Part shown: positions 41,992-50,462 of the stretch, piece after piece
How positions within the stretch are numbered: position 1 is the first letter of the stretch
How the letters are laid out: every line of letters begins with the position of its first letter
Source: Desulfothermus sp964427155
GTDB taxonomy: Bacteria > Desulfobacterota > Desulfovibrionia > Desulfovibrionales > Desulfothermaceae
NCBI GenBank assembly: GCA_964427155.1
Contig: CAYRSC010000024.1
Span: 186,001-250,000 of the forward strand
Direction of reading: 5' to 3'
Length of the DNA stretch: 64,000 bases
Notes under the pieces: model-generated
Told to the model about the DNA's origin: nothing
Databases searched by the model: none
What the model saw: the letters and a program-made list of their open reading frames with translations, nothing else
Program-made: the position numbers and the translations under genes

Positions 41992-43305
41992 TTACCTCAG
42001 ATGACGTTTTCTAAATTCCTTGATATCTCTCTGCCATCCGCCAGGTACTTCATCCTCATACCAGTAGATGTATGGATTGTGCCTTGGCTCCTCAACCATC
42101 TGAGGAATAGCCTTCAGGCCTGTTACCTTCAAGAGCTCTCTAAATCCTTTACGCTTTATAAGCTCACCTAGACGCTCACGGTTTCTTCCTTCTTCCATCC
42201 ACCAATCCCAGATATTTTCAATAAGTTCCTTGAGCTCGTCAAAAGGCTCTTCCATTCTCATAAATGGTACCAACAGGGAACTCATCTGGGCACCATCAAG
42301 AATGGGGGCCTTTGCACCTACCAGGATAGTAGCACCTCTGTCATTCCCTGGCCTCAATGCCCTGGGCATTACATTGATGCAGTGCATACACCTTACACAA
42401 TTCTTATTATCTATCACGAGCTTCCCATCTTCCATCCTCATACATCCAGTGGGACACAGATCTATCACCTCTTTCTGGATATCAAAAGGTCCCCAATCTC
42501 CATCTGCATGGGCCCCACCATTTGGAGGTATCTCGCCATTTATATATGCCTGCACCGCCTCTTGATCTATCTGGATCTCATCCCTCCAGGTACCAATTAC
42601 AGAGAGGTCTGCCCTTGCAATAGAGGCCACACAACAGTTGGGACATCCATCAAATTTAAACTTAAACTTATATGGAAATGCAGGACGATGCAATTCATCC
42701 TGATATTCATGGGTAAGCTGATACGCGGCCTCTTGAGTATTATAACATGCCCATTCACACCTGGACTGTCCGAGACAACAAGAAGGGGTCCTCAGATTAG
42801 AACCAGAACCACCCAGGTCCTGATTCAGATTATGAGTGAGTTCAAAGAATATCTCCTCCAACTGCTCAGTCCTGGTACCTAGAAAGATCATGTCACCAGT
42901 GGATCCATGCATATTCAATACACCACTTCCCCTAAACTCCCACAGATCACAAATCTTTCTCAGAAACTCAGTGGAATAATACTTCCCATTGGGCTGATTC
43001 ACACGCAGGGTATGGAAATGGGCAACTCCAGGGAACTTATCTGGCTGGTCACAATACCTTCCAATAACACCACCGCCATACCCAAATACACCCACTATAC
43101 CACCGTGTTTCCAGTGGGTCTCCTTATCCACATAAGATAACTCCAAAACTCCCAGGATATCATCCACCACATCGTCTGGAATCTGATACTCTACATTATT
43201 GGGATTCTGCTTTCTGTACTCCGCATAGGTCTTTAGATCATCTACAAAGCTTGGCCAGGGGCCACTGATCAATTGATCCAGTAAAGGGGTTTCATGTTTT
43301 GGCAT
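41992..43305 (-). CDS. dsrA: Dissimilatory sulfite reductase, alpha subunit
   Basis: 437 residues, the usual DsrA size. N-terminal FVDDLKTYAEYRK region, FHTLRVNQPNGKYYS, cysteines for the siroheme-[4Fe-4S] in TPSCCLGQSRCEWACYNT and GCPNCCVASIARADLSVIG, and a ferredoxin domain with DLCPTGCMRM and CVRCMHCIN. AGGAGG... the start at 43305 has GGAGG 7 nt upstream. A good promoter lies 85-114 nt upstream. The gene precedes dsrB; expression of this pair is likely high. Confidence 0.97.
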   Translation of the reverse strand: MPKHETPLLDQLISGPWPSFVDDLKTYAEYRKQNPNNVEYQIPDDVVDDILGVLELSYVDKETHWKHGGIVGVFGYGGGVIGRYCDQPDKFPGVAHFHTLRVNQPNGKYYSTEFLRKICDLWEFRGSGVLNMHGSTGDMIFLGTRTEQLEEIFFELTHNLNQDLGGSGSNLRTPSCCLGQSRCEWACYNTQEAAYQLTHEYQDELHRPAFPYKFKFKFDGCPNCCVASIARADLSVIGTWRDEIQIDQEAVQAYINGEIPPNGGAHADGDWGPFDIQKEVIDLCPTGCMRMEDGKLVIDNKNCVRCMHCINVMPRALRPGNDRGATILVGAKAPILDGAQMSSLLVPFMRMEEPFDELKELIENIWDWWMEEGRNRERLGELIKRKGFRELLKVTGLKAIPQMVEEPRHNPYIYWYEDEVPGGWQRDIKEFRKRHLR

Positions 43306-43389
43306 TCCAGCGCCTCCTTGTAACTTAGGTTAATTATTTATTTTCCAACGTCCTTAAAAGGTCCTAACAAAATTTATAAATCCCTTGTG

Positions 43390-43419
43390 ATTTTAAGAAC
43401 AAGATAACTTTATTGTCAA
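43390..43419 (-). promoter_or_regulatory. Probable dsrAB promoter
   Basis: On the minus strand TTGACA (43419-43414), an 18-nt spacer and TAAAAT (43395-43390), a close sigma-70 consensus. It begins 8 nt after the stop of the upstream TPR gene and predicts a 5' leader of about 75 nt to dsrA. The surrounding leader is AT-rich. Confidence 0.65.
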
Positions 43420-43426
43420 GAAAAAA

Positions 43427-44047
43427 CTAGCTCAAATAAGACCTCAGCTCCTCTAATATATCCTTGGGAACCTCAAAATTATGCTCCATGGCCAGATCAA
43501 AATATTCCTTGGCCCTGTTATATTCTCCCTTTTCCATATAGGCAAGTCCCAAGTTGTTATAGGCAGGGCCAAAGGCGGGCTCTTTTTCTATGACCTTCTC
43601 ACATTCTTTAATACACCTCTCCACATCGCCTTTCATGAGATAGGCACTTGCCAGGGTTGTTCGGGCCTGAACGAGATCAGGGTTGAGTTCAAGTGCCTTT
43701 TCCAGGGATTCAATGGCCCTGTCCACCTCTCCTTGTTGAAGATATACAAAACCAATATTACTGTGAGGCACTGCAAAAGAAGGGGTGATCTCTGCTGCCC
43801 TCTTATTGAGCTTAAGACATGTCTCATAATCTCCTTTTCTCATGGCCAAGCCCCCAAGTTGGACATATGCCTCACACAGGTGAGGGGCATGGTCTATTGC
43901 CTTAATTAGGGACTCCTCGGCCTCCTCATATCTCCCCACCCCTATGAGGGCACATGCGAGATTATAATGGGCCACCCCGTTGAAGGGTGCATCCTTTATC
44001 CTCTGTTTGAGGTCCGCTATATAGGCCTCTACCTTCTCCATATCCAT
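43427..44047 (-). CDS. TPR protein in the dsr locus
   Basis: 206 residues made of about five tetratricopeptide repeats (NLACALIGVGRYEEAEESLIKA, YVQLGGLAMRKGDYETCLKL and so on). No signal peptide, so cytoplasmic. It is the last of three closely spaced genes between the dsrMKJOP-ferredoxin run and dsrAB, and lies 8 nt upstream of the dsrA promoter. It could be a scaffold for Dsr complex assembly; this is inferred from position only. Confidence 0.75.
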   Translation of the reverse strand: MDMEKVEAYIADLKQRIKDAPFNGVAHYNLACALIGVGRYEEAEESLIKAIDHAPHLCEAYVQLGGLAMRKGDYETCLKLNKRAAEITPSFAVPHSNIGFVYLQQGEVDRAIESLEKALELNPDLVQARTTLASAYLMKGDVERCIKECEKVIEKEPAFGPAYNNLGLAYMEKGEYNRAKEYFDLAMEHNFEVPKDILEELRSYLS

Positions 44048-44056
44048 ATTAAACTC

Positions 44057-44431
44057 CTATTTCTTTTCCCAAGCCTTTTCTGGATCAATATCCATACTCT
44101 TTAATTTTTCATAATACCACAGGGCAAAATCAAACATTGCCTTGTATTTTTCATCTGCCTTAAAAAGCCCCATACACATCTCATATAAACCCCCTTCATA
44201 CGCCAGGGATATATTCTCCTTTCCACTCTCCCTTAAAAATGCCTCTATGAGTTCCCTAGATGTATGATTGGTTATATCTCTGCGGATCTCTATGGGATGC
44301 TTGGGCTCCTGAAAGGGGTCCCAGTTTTCATACCCTATCCTATCTACAAACTTTCTCCTCCTAGGGGAGAGTTTATTATATATGGCCCTCTTTAGTTCCT
44401 CTTTGTCCCTTAAGAACTCATCCTTTATCAA
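44057..44431 (-). CDS. Conserved-looking small protein of unknown function
   Basis: 124 residues. I do not recognise the family. It is soluble and charged, with an N-terminal helix (KEELKRAIYNKLSPRRRKFVDRI), the segment YENWDPFQEPKHPIEIRRDI and a helical C-terminus (DFALWYYEKLKSMDI). No Cys cluster, no membrane segment. It abuts the YkgJ gene with no gap and precedes the TPR gene by 9 nt, so it is cotranscribed with both. The WDPFQEPKHPIEIR element may be useful for recognising homologues beside other dsr loci. Confidence 0.65.
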   Translation of the reverse strand: MIKDEFLRDKEELKRAIYNKLSPRRRKFVDRIGYENWDPFQEPKHPIEIRRDITNHTSRELIEAFLRESGKENISLAYEGGLYEMCMGLFKADEKYKAMFDFALWYYEKLKSMDIDPEKAWEKK

Positions 44432-45130
44432 CTAATCTCCTCCTATAGTCCAACTAGGTCCCTTTGGACCAGAGACCTCTTCACAACTTATAACACCTAG
44501 ATATTCTTCATTATATTCTGTCAACAAGGCCATGGACAGGGGAACCAGCATATCAGCAAGGCCCACATGTTTGGTGGGAAAGCTCTGAATTGCCCTGACA
44601 CTCAAATCATGGAGCCTTGCATAAATCTTATCCATAAATACTGACTCATACCTTACGCCCTTTTTAAAACCTGTCCTGGCACAGGTGGTCACCCTCTTCC
44701 CAATCACCAGAGGAAGACCATATAATCTACAGGTAATAGGTCTATACTCATACATCAGGCATCTATCATCCCTGGATAAAAGTGGACACCGGATACGCTT
44801 TCTGGCTATCTCCTCAAATATCCTTTCCTCAGGTACTCCTTTTTGTCTCTCCTTAAAGGCCCATCGCTTTATCCTGTAGGCCTCTCTATCTGCCCTATCT
44901 GCTCTCTCCAAAATGGAATCCCTCTCTTCTCCAGAGAAACACTCATTAAATCTGGTGTTAATGTAAATGGCCTCAATGAAAGATAGGTCAAACATGGCAT
45001 AACAGCAGTCAGTACACCCTAATTTACATGTAATCTCCTGTGAATATTTTTCCTTTAAGGAAATAAAGATCTCTTCACACTTGCTTGCTATCCTTTCATA
45101 TTCTTCAAAAAAAGGCGAAAAATCAACCAT
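44432..45130 (-). CDS. YkgJ-type cysteine cluster protein in the dsr locus
   Basis: 232 residues. Cysteines appear in CKLGCTDCCYAMFDLS (about residues 35-50) and CPLLSRDDRCLMYEYRPITCRLYGLP, the YkgJ/UPF0153 pattern for a zinc or Fe-S site. A further Cys is in TTCARTG. I prefer ATG 45130 (MVDFSPFF), with GGGAG closely upstream, to an ATG 24 nt earlier which lies against a hairpin. It follows the ferredoxin gene across a terminator-like hairpin. Its place in the dsr locus suggests cluster or cofactor handling; not proven. Confidence 0.75.
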   Translation of the reverse strand: MVDFSPFFEEYERIASKCEEIFISLKEKYSQEITCKLGCTDCCYAMFDLSFIEAIYINTRFNECFSGEERDSILERADRADREAYRIKRWAFKERQKGVPEERIFEEIARKRIRCPLLSRDDRCLMYEYRPITCRLYGLPLVIGKRVTTCARTGFKKGVRYESVFMDKIYARLHDLSVRAIQSFPTKHVGLADMLVPLSMALLTEYNEEYLGVISCEEVSGPKGPSWTIGGD

Positions 45131-45163
45131 TTCTCTCTCCCATGAAAATCCCATCCATAAAGA

Positions 45164-45200
45164 ATAAGCCCCTAATATCTCTACAATATTAGGGGCTTAT
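45164..45200 (-). terminator. Hairpin after the dsrMKJOP-ferredoxin run
   Basis: Perfect 15-bp stem (ATAAGCCCCTAATAT / ATATTAGGGGCTTAT) with a 7-nt loop, 24 nt after the ferredoxin stop on the minus strand. The next bases are TCTTTATGG, T-rich but broken. It should end most transcripts of the dsrMKJOP-ferredoxin operon. Confidence 0.65.
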
Positions 45201-45224
45201 AAGATCTCAAATACCTTCTGCCAA

Positions 45225-45407
45225 CTAGTCTTCCAGGGTCACGGCATCGTGCTCACAAACCTCTACACAGGACTCACACTCCAAACATTCATCTTCATTT
45301 ACCACTACAGGCTTATCATCCTGCATCTCAAAGACCTCTGCGGGACATGTATCTACGCACTGTCCGCACCCTTCACACTTATCATAGTCAATCACTGGAT
45401 GGGCCAT
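45225..45407 (-). CDS. 2x[4Fe-4S] ferredoxin
   Basis: 60 residues with two clusters: CEGCGQCVDTCPAEVF and CLECESCVEVCEHDAV. It is short, acidic and cytoplasmic. It follows dsrP by 23 nt and precedes a strong hairpin, so it is part of the dsrMKJOP transcript. A small ferredoxin is a natural electron carrier for DsrMK or DsrAB; which partner it serves is inferred from position. Confidence 0.92.
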   Translation of the reverse strand: MAHPVIDYDKCEGCGQCVDTCPAEVFEMQDDKPVVVNEDECLECESCVEVCEHDAVTLED

Positions 45408-45430
45408 AACTTATAACCTCCTATTTTTTA

Positions 45431-46597
45431 TTATTTTGGAATTGCTCCAATCTCTCTCTTTACTGCCACTGTAACTTTCCACAACACAGTAAGGACCAAA
45501 AGACCAATAGAATAGACCATCATTGCAATAAGCAACTCATAGATAGTGGGAGCATACTCAGTTACATGGTCAAATGGATTTGGTATGAAACCTCCTACTA
45601 CAAGACCAAGCCCCTTGTCAATCCAGGTGGCCAAAATAAGCAAAATTAGAGCAACCACCAATAGCTCTTGATTATTCCTAAATTTTGGCGGGATGAGGAT
45701 AATAAGACTTATAATGGCAGAAATAGCCATAATCCACATCCATCCCACCAGCGCACCGTGTCCCTGTAATCCCTTAAATAGGTAGATAAGGGTAGCCTTA
45801 TGGGCTGGAATATTACTGTAGAAGGCAGTGAATACCTCTAGGAAGAAAAAGAACACATTGGCTATCATAGCATACGTAATTATCTTTGCTAGAGTCTGAA
45901 TGGCCTCCTTCCCAGGATCATATTTTGCCACCTTCTTTAGGATGAGACAGAGTAAAATAAGAATGGCTGGCCCAGAACAAAAGGCAGAGGCCAGAAATCT
46001 CGCTGCCATAATTGCAGTAAGCCAATAGTGTCTTGCAGGGAGTCCCTGATATAAAAATGCTGTTACTGTATGAATACTAAAGGCCCACGGGATGGATAGA
46101 TAGACCAATGGCTTTACCCACTTTGGATGTGGAGCCCTCTTATATTCTGCGTGAAGATTATTCCATGCCACCAAAATATTGATCAGGAGATACCCATTTA
46201 ATACGATCATGTCATAAAAGAGAATAGAATGGGGAGTGGGATGAAGAAGGACATTAAACAGCCTCTGAGGCTGACCAAGGTCCACAATAATAAAACCAAG
46301 ACAGATTATCACTGCAGCCACTGCCATAAACTCTCCCAGGGTGACCATGCTCTCAAACTTTTTATAATTATGAAGATAAAGAGGCATTACCAGCATAACA
46401 GCAGAGGCAGCAACTCCCACAAAATAGGTAAACTGTGCAATATAAAACCCCCAGGAGACATCTCTACCCATCCCCGTAACCATGAGACCGTGTTTCAACT
46501 GATATATATAGGCCCCACTGCCGATCCCTATCAGGACGAGTAGAAATATCACCCAGCTCCAGTACTTTTTGTCTCCATAAAAGGCCTTTTCTAACAT
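45431..46597 (-). CDS. dsrP: DsrP, NrfD-like quinone-interacting membrane subunit
   Basis: 388 residues with about ten transmembrane helices (for example VIFLLVLIGIGSGAYIY, FMAVAAVIICLGFIIVDL, ELLVVALILLILATW) of the NrfD/PsrC family. It exchanges electrons with menaquinone as part of DsrMKJOP. It lies 9 nt after dsrO and 23 nt before the ferredoxin. No cofactor-binding Cys are expected. Confidence 0.94.
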   Translation of the reverse strand: MLEKAFYGDKKYWSWVIFLLVLIGIGSGAYIYQLKHGLMVTGMGRDVSWGFYIAQFTYFVGVAASAVMLVMPLYLHNYKKFESMVTLGEFMAVAAVIICLGFIIVDLGQPQRLFNVLLHPTPHSILFYDMIVLNGYLLINILVAWNNLHAEYKRAPHPKWVKPLVYLSIPWAFSIHTVTAFLYQGLPARHYWLTAIMAARFLASAFCSGPAILILLCLILKKVAKYDPGKEAIQTLAKIITYAMIANVFFFFLEVFTAFYSNIPAHKATLIYLFKGLQGHGALVGWMWIMAISAIISLIILIPPKFRNNQELLVVALILLILATWIDKGLGLVVGGFIPNPFDHVTEYAPTIYELLIAMMVYSIGLLVLTVLWKVTVAVKREIGAIPK

Positions 46598-46606
46598 CTT
46601 CGCCCC

Positions 46607-47386
46607 CTATATTATGTAATAAACACAAGGTTCAGTTCCTAATTCCACCTTTCTTCTTATGGTATAATTCTCCCGCAAAACCTTTCTTATCTCTGAATTT
46701 GGATCCATCAAATCACCAAATATAATCGCCCCATTAGAGGCCTCCACACAAGCAGGCATCTCCCCTAATTTTAACCTCTCATAGCAAAAGAGACACTTTT
46801 CTACCACACCCCTCATACGAGTGGGAAAATCAGGATTCTTGTGTTTCACAAATGGAGCAGGATCTCTAAAATTGAAACTCCTGGACCCATAAGGACATGC
46901 GGCCATGCAATACCTGCAACCTATACACCTGTGAAAATCCATCATCACAATCCCATCTGGACGTTTAAAGGTGGCCTTGGTGGGACACACCCTTACACAT
47001 GGGGGATGCTCGCAATGATTGCACAACACCAGGACCTCTCTGTTTTCAAATCGCTCTGCCAGAAAAGGGTTCTCTTGATTAGGAAATGCCCCTAAAAAAT
47101 CCTCCTCAAATATCCACTTGATCTCCTGCTTCTTATTTGGAATCCCCTCTGGGATATTATGGGCGCGATTGCATGCCTCAATAACCCTTTCAAAGTCTTC
47201 CTTGGTCTTAAACTTCCTGGTGTCTATCACCATGCCCCACTGCTTGGCCCTGGGTTCCTTTTTACTCTTTAAATACTTCCCCACCTCAGGCAAGTACGAT
47301 GCCTTTGCCTCCACAGGGATACCTGTTAACCCCAAGGCCGCAGAAATGGCCATTGCCTTTAAAAGATTCCTTCTCTTATTGTCCAT
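46607..47386 (-). CDS. dsrO: DsrO, periplasmic iron-sulfur subunit
   Basis: 259 residues. The N-terminus NKRRNLLKAMAISAALGLTG is a twin-arginine (Tat) signal, so the protein is exported folded. Four [4Fe-4S] clusters are indicated by CNHCEHPPCVRVCP, CIGCRYCMAACP and CLFCYERLKLGEMPACVE. It resembles the HybA/DmsB electron transfer subunits. It overlaps dsrJ by 11 bp and links DsrJ to DsrP on the periplasmic side. Confidence 0.94.
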   Translation of the reverse strand: MDNKRRNLLKAMAISAALGLTGIPVEAKASYLPEVGKYLKSKKEPRAKQWGMVIDTRKFKTKEDFERVIEACNRAHNIPEGIPNKKQEIKWIFEEDFLGAFPNQENPFLAERFENREVLVLCNHCEHPPCVRVCPTKATFKRPDGIVMMDFHRCIGCRYCMAACPYGSRSFNFRDPAPFVKHKNPDFPTRMRGVVEKCLFCYERLKLGEMPACVEASNGAIIFGDLMDPNSEIRKVLRENYTIRRKVELGTEPCVYYII

Positions 47387-47765
47387 TTGAGACCTCCTCA
47401 GGCGCTATATGACAATCCCAACAATATGGACGCACTCCAAACTTGTCATGACATCTCTTGCAAAACTTTTCCCTGCTGGTATGACACTTCATGCAGGTTC
47501 GTTGAAGGCTCATTAAGTATACCTTTCCCTTCTCATTTCTATAATAAGCATAATCTTTCCTCACCACCTCATTCCGCCAGGCATTCAGCAGTTCCATGTG
47601 ATTTGCCCGCATCCACTCTAGACCTTCCACACATTCCTTTTCCTTGGTTGGGAGCTGAGGTTTTGGGGGTTCATAAGACGCCTGACCCAGGTTATACCAA
47701 AAGGGAAAGGTCAAGAGGAAAAAGAAAATCACCAGCCCTGGTATAATTTTTTCCTTATCATACAT
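47376..47765 (-). CDS. dsrJ: DsrJ, triheme cytochrome c
   Basis: 129 residues, N-terminal membrane anchor/signal (IPGLVIFFFLLTFPFWYNLG) and three CxxCH heme sites: CMKCH, CKRCH and CWDCH, all within a 30-residue stretch. This is the periplasmic cytochrome of DsrMKJOP. It lies 3 nt after dsrK and overlaps dsrO. Maturation needs the cytochrome c system, not in this window. Confidence 0.94.
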   Translation of the reverse strand: MYDKEKIIPGLVIFFFLLTFPFWYNLGQASYEPPKPQLPTKEKECVEGLEWMRANHMELLNAWRNEVVRKDYAYYRNEKGKVYLMSLQRTCMKCHTSREKFCKRCHDKFGVRPYCWDCHIAPEEVSNGQ

Positions 47766-47768
47766 GGA

Positions 47769-49376
47769 TTAACCCTCCTTTCCTGGAAGTGGTTCGCCTC
47801 TCAGGTTTACCTCTCTTTCCTTCTCGCCCCTCATCACCAGGGCATTCGCCACAAGCTCATGAATACCAGCCACTTGCACCTCTGGGACCCAATAATCCAT
47901 GAGGGTTGGAAGGGCGGCCCTGTCAATGGCACATATACATGTTAAGGTGTTTACCCCATATTTTTTATGGACATACTTAACTGCCTGCGCCCTGGGCATC
48001 CCACCCCTCATCCTCATCTCCATGAACTCATCGTTATTCAGGCCCGCACCACTTCCGCAACAAAAGGTCTGTTCCCTTATGGTCTGGTCCGGCATGTCAT
48101 AAAAATGATTACATACATGCCTTAAGATATATCTAGGCTCTTCAAACAGACCTAATGCCCTGGATGGATTACAGGAATCATGGTGAGTTACAATCAGATG
48201 ATCATTTCTGCTTGGATCAAGATTGAGGGCACCATGTTTTATAAGATCGGAGGTAAACTCTACCACATGAACCATCTTGGTGGAACGGGCATTGTGGAAT
48301 ACCGTTCCTGTTATGGGGTTTCTGGGGACCTCTAGAAAATCAGCAGGACCATTTAAGGTATCCATATACTGATGTACCACCCTCCACATGTGTCCACATT
48401 CTCCGCCCAATATCCACTTCACTCCCAATCTCTTGGCCTCTGCATATATCTTTGCATTGAGTCTCTTCATGGCCTCATAAGAGTTAAAGAGCCCAAAATT
48501 ACCACCCTCAGATGCGTAGGTACTCATGGTATAATCCAGCCCTATCTCATGGAATAACATGAGATATCCCATAAAGGTGTAAGTACCAGGATCAGCAAAG
48601 TAGTCACCTGAAGGGGTCACAAACAGGACCTCTGCCCCTTTTTTATTTAATGGTACCTCTATGCGTATCCCAGTAATCTCCTCAATATCATCACACATAA
48701 AGTCAATTATGTCCTTAAATGTATGTGGGGGGATACCAAGGTGATTTCCCACATGGAAACAGTTGGAAATAGGCTCCATAACCCAATTAATGGAAAGCCC
48801 TAACTCATGGAGAAGCTCTCTCCCCATCATGGTAATCTCAGCGGTATCAATTCCATAGGGACAGAAGAGGGAACATCTACGGCATTCTGTGCACTGGTAA
48901 AAATAATAAAACCATTCTTTTATTACATCCTCAGTGAGCTTTCTTGCCCCGCCAAATCTGCCCAGCAGTTTACCAAATGTAGTAAAATCATTCCGATATA
49001 TGGAACGTAACAACTCCGCCCTCAGCACAGGCATATTCTTCGGATCACCGGAGCCAATGAAATAGTGGCACTTATCAGCGCACGCCCCACACCTTACACA
49101 TATGTCCATAAAAACCTTCAGGGATCTATACTTAGAAAGTCTATCCTTAAAGGCATTATGAACTATCTCCTGCCAATTCTCCGGGAGCTTCCAATCCTCA
49201 TCTGTGGGAGACCATTCCCTGGGAAAGGGAAATCCCATATTCTCTAATACCTTTGGCTTGGCAGGATAACTATAGGTCCCTGGCCTAAACTCTGGCTTTG
49301 TGTCCATCCAAGGCTTTCTTGGAGGCCTGTGATCTATAGAACTGGCCAAATTTTCTGGTTTTGGTAATTTAGACAT
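47769..49376 (-). CDS. dsrK: DsrK, HdrD-like catalytic iron-sulfur protein
   Basis: 535 residues. A ferredoxin domain with CVRCGACADKCHYF and CTECRRCSLFCPYGID is followed by a CCG-domain region (HHDSCNPSRALGLFEEPR ... TFCCGSGAGLNN), the HdrD-type noncubane [4Fe-4S] site thought to reduce the DsrC trisulfide. I use ATG 49376 (MSKLPKPEN), with AAGGAG 7 nt upstream; a TTG 18 nt earlier would include that site. It lies 4 nt after dsrM and is its cytoplasmic partner. Confidence 0.95.
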   Translation of the reverse strand: MSKLPKPENLASSIDHRPPRKPWMDTKPEFRPGTYSYPAKPKVLENMGFPFPREWSPTDEDWKLPENWQEIVHNAFKDRLSKYRSLKVFMDICVRCGACADKCHYFIGSGDPKNMPVLRAELLRSIYRNDFTTFGKLLGRFGGARKLTEDVIKEWFYYFYQCTECRRCSLFCPYGIDTAEITMMGRELLHELGLSINWVMEPISNCFHVGNHLGIPPHTFKDIIDFMCDDIEEITGIRIEVPLNKKGAEVLFVTPSGDYFADPGTYTFMGYLMLFHEIGLDYTMSTYASEGGNFGLFNSYEAMKRLNAKIYAEAKRLGVKWILGGECGHMWRVVHQYMDTLNGPADFLEVPRNPITGTVFHNARSTKMVHVVEFTSDLIKHGALNLDPSRNDHLIVTHHDSCNPSRALGLFEEPRYILRHVCNHFYDMPDQTIREQTFCCGSGAGLNNDEFMEMRMRGGMPRAQAVKYVHKKYGVNTLTCICAIDRAALPTLMDYWVPEVQVAGIHELVANALVMRGEKEREVNLRGEPLPGKEG

Positions 49377-49380
49377 GGCT

Positions 49381-50379
49381 TTACTCCTTTTCAACTGGAA
49401 TGCCTGCTTCTTTCATTACTTCCCTATACTCGTCTTCCCACTCCTCATAAGTATGAAGTTTTACAGGATAGTCCCATGGATTAACATGTCTTTCCATCCT
49501 GCTTGTATTGGCTAAGTTCCTAGTGGGACTCAAAAAGACCCCTCCACTATGCATGAGTTTACTCCAGGGGAAATAGGCCATGAGCACACTTACGAGAAAG
49601 AGATGGATGTAGAATATTACCCCAATATCCTGAGGCACCTTTGGATGAAGAGTTACCAACCCCATGGTCAAGGTCTTTACCTCAATGATATCTGTGCGAA
49701 TAAAATACCGCATAAGGATTCCTGTAATTACAATGGCCATTATCAAAAAGAGAGGGAAATAGTCAGCAGGCAAGGAGATATAACGTAGCTGAGGGACTAC
49801 AATCCTCCTTAAAAACAAAAACAGAAGAGCTCCTAATATCACGAATTCAGTAATATAGATGTTGGGAACCCCGATCTGCAAGATCCCGTCTAGTTTGTCT
49901 AACCACTGAAATACCGCGGGGATAGGATCAGTAAAAAACCTCATGTGCCTTAGCAGGATAATAAAGAAACAATAATGAAATGCAATAGCACCTAACCATA
50001 AGAACTTAGAGGAACCATAATAGAGCTTGGGCCCATCCTCGTACTTAAACTGCATTCGGGTGTTCCTAAAGAGGGATCTAAAGCAAAAGATCTCCAGAAA
50101 CATCCTTCCCACAACCCCTGCAGTGGTTGAGGGATTGTCCAATTTGTTTTGTTTTATCCACCTCAGGCTCTCCTGCTGACCCCCTGTAGTGGGAATCCTA
50201 AAAGGAACCGGAGACTTCGCCCAATTAATCACCCTATAGATGAAACCCACCAAAAAGGTAAAAAAGGCCACATAGGGTATAACCACACCAAAAAGGGCAT
50301 GAAGTCCAGCAACTCCTGCTCCCACCAGGGGTAGAAGAACCAAACCCAGGACAATGATTAGCGCATACACAGCATTCAT
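49381..50379 (-). CDS. dsrM: DsrM, NarI-like cytochrome b subunit
   Basis: 332 residues with about six transmembrane helices (ALIIVLGLVLLPLVGAGVAG, FLVGFIYRVIN, FLWLGAIAFHYCFFIILLRHM, FPLFLIMAIVITGILMRYF, FYIHLFLVSVLMAYFPW). Conserved His residues (AFHYCF, RHM, IHLFL) are candidates for two b hemes. It oxidises or reduces menaquinone and passes electrons to DsrK. Longer than minimal DsrM by an N-terminal helix pair. First dsr gene of the minus-strand operon. Confidence 0.94.
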   Translation of the reverse strand: MNAVYALIIVLGLVLLPLVGAGVAGLHALFGVVIPYVAFFTFLVGFIYRVINWAKSPVPFRIPTTGGQQESLRWIKQNKLDNPSTTAGVVGRMFLEIFCFRSLFRNTRMQFKYEDGPKLYYGSSKFLWLGAIAFHYCFFIILLRHMRFFTDPIPAVFQWLDKLDGILQIGVPNIYITEFVILGALLFLFLRRIVVPQLRYISLPADYFPLFLIMAIVITGILMRYFIRTDIIEVKTLTMGLVTLHPKVPQDIGVIFYIHLFLVSVLMAYFPWSKLMHSGGVFLSPTRNLANTSRMERHVNPWDYPVKLHTYEEWEDEYREVMKEAGIPVEKE

Positions 50380-50462
50380 AACAGCTACCTCACTCCCAAT
50401 TTGAACATTTTGGTTTTAAGGTTTAAAAATACCCCTGCCAAAGACTTTCCCCAGTTAAATCC

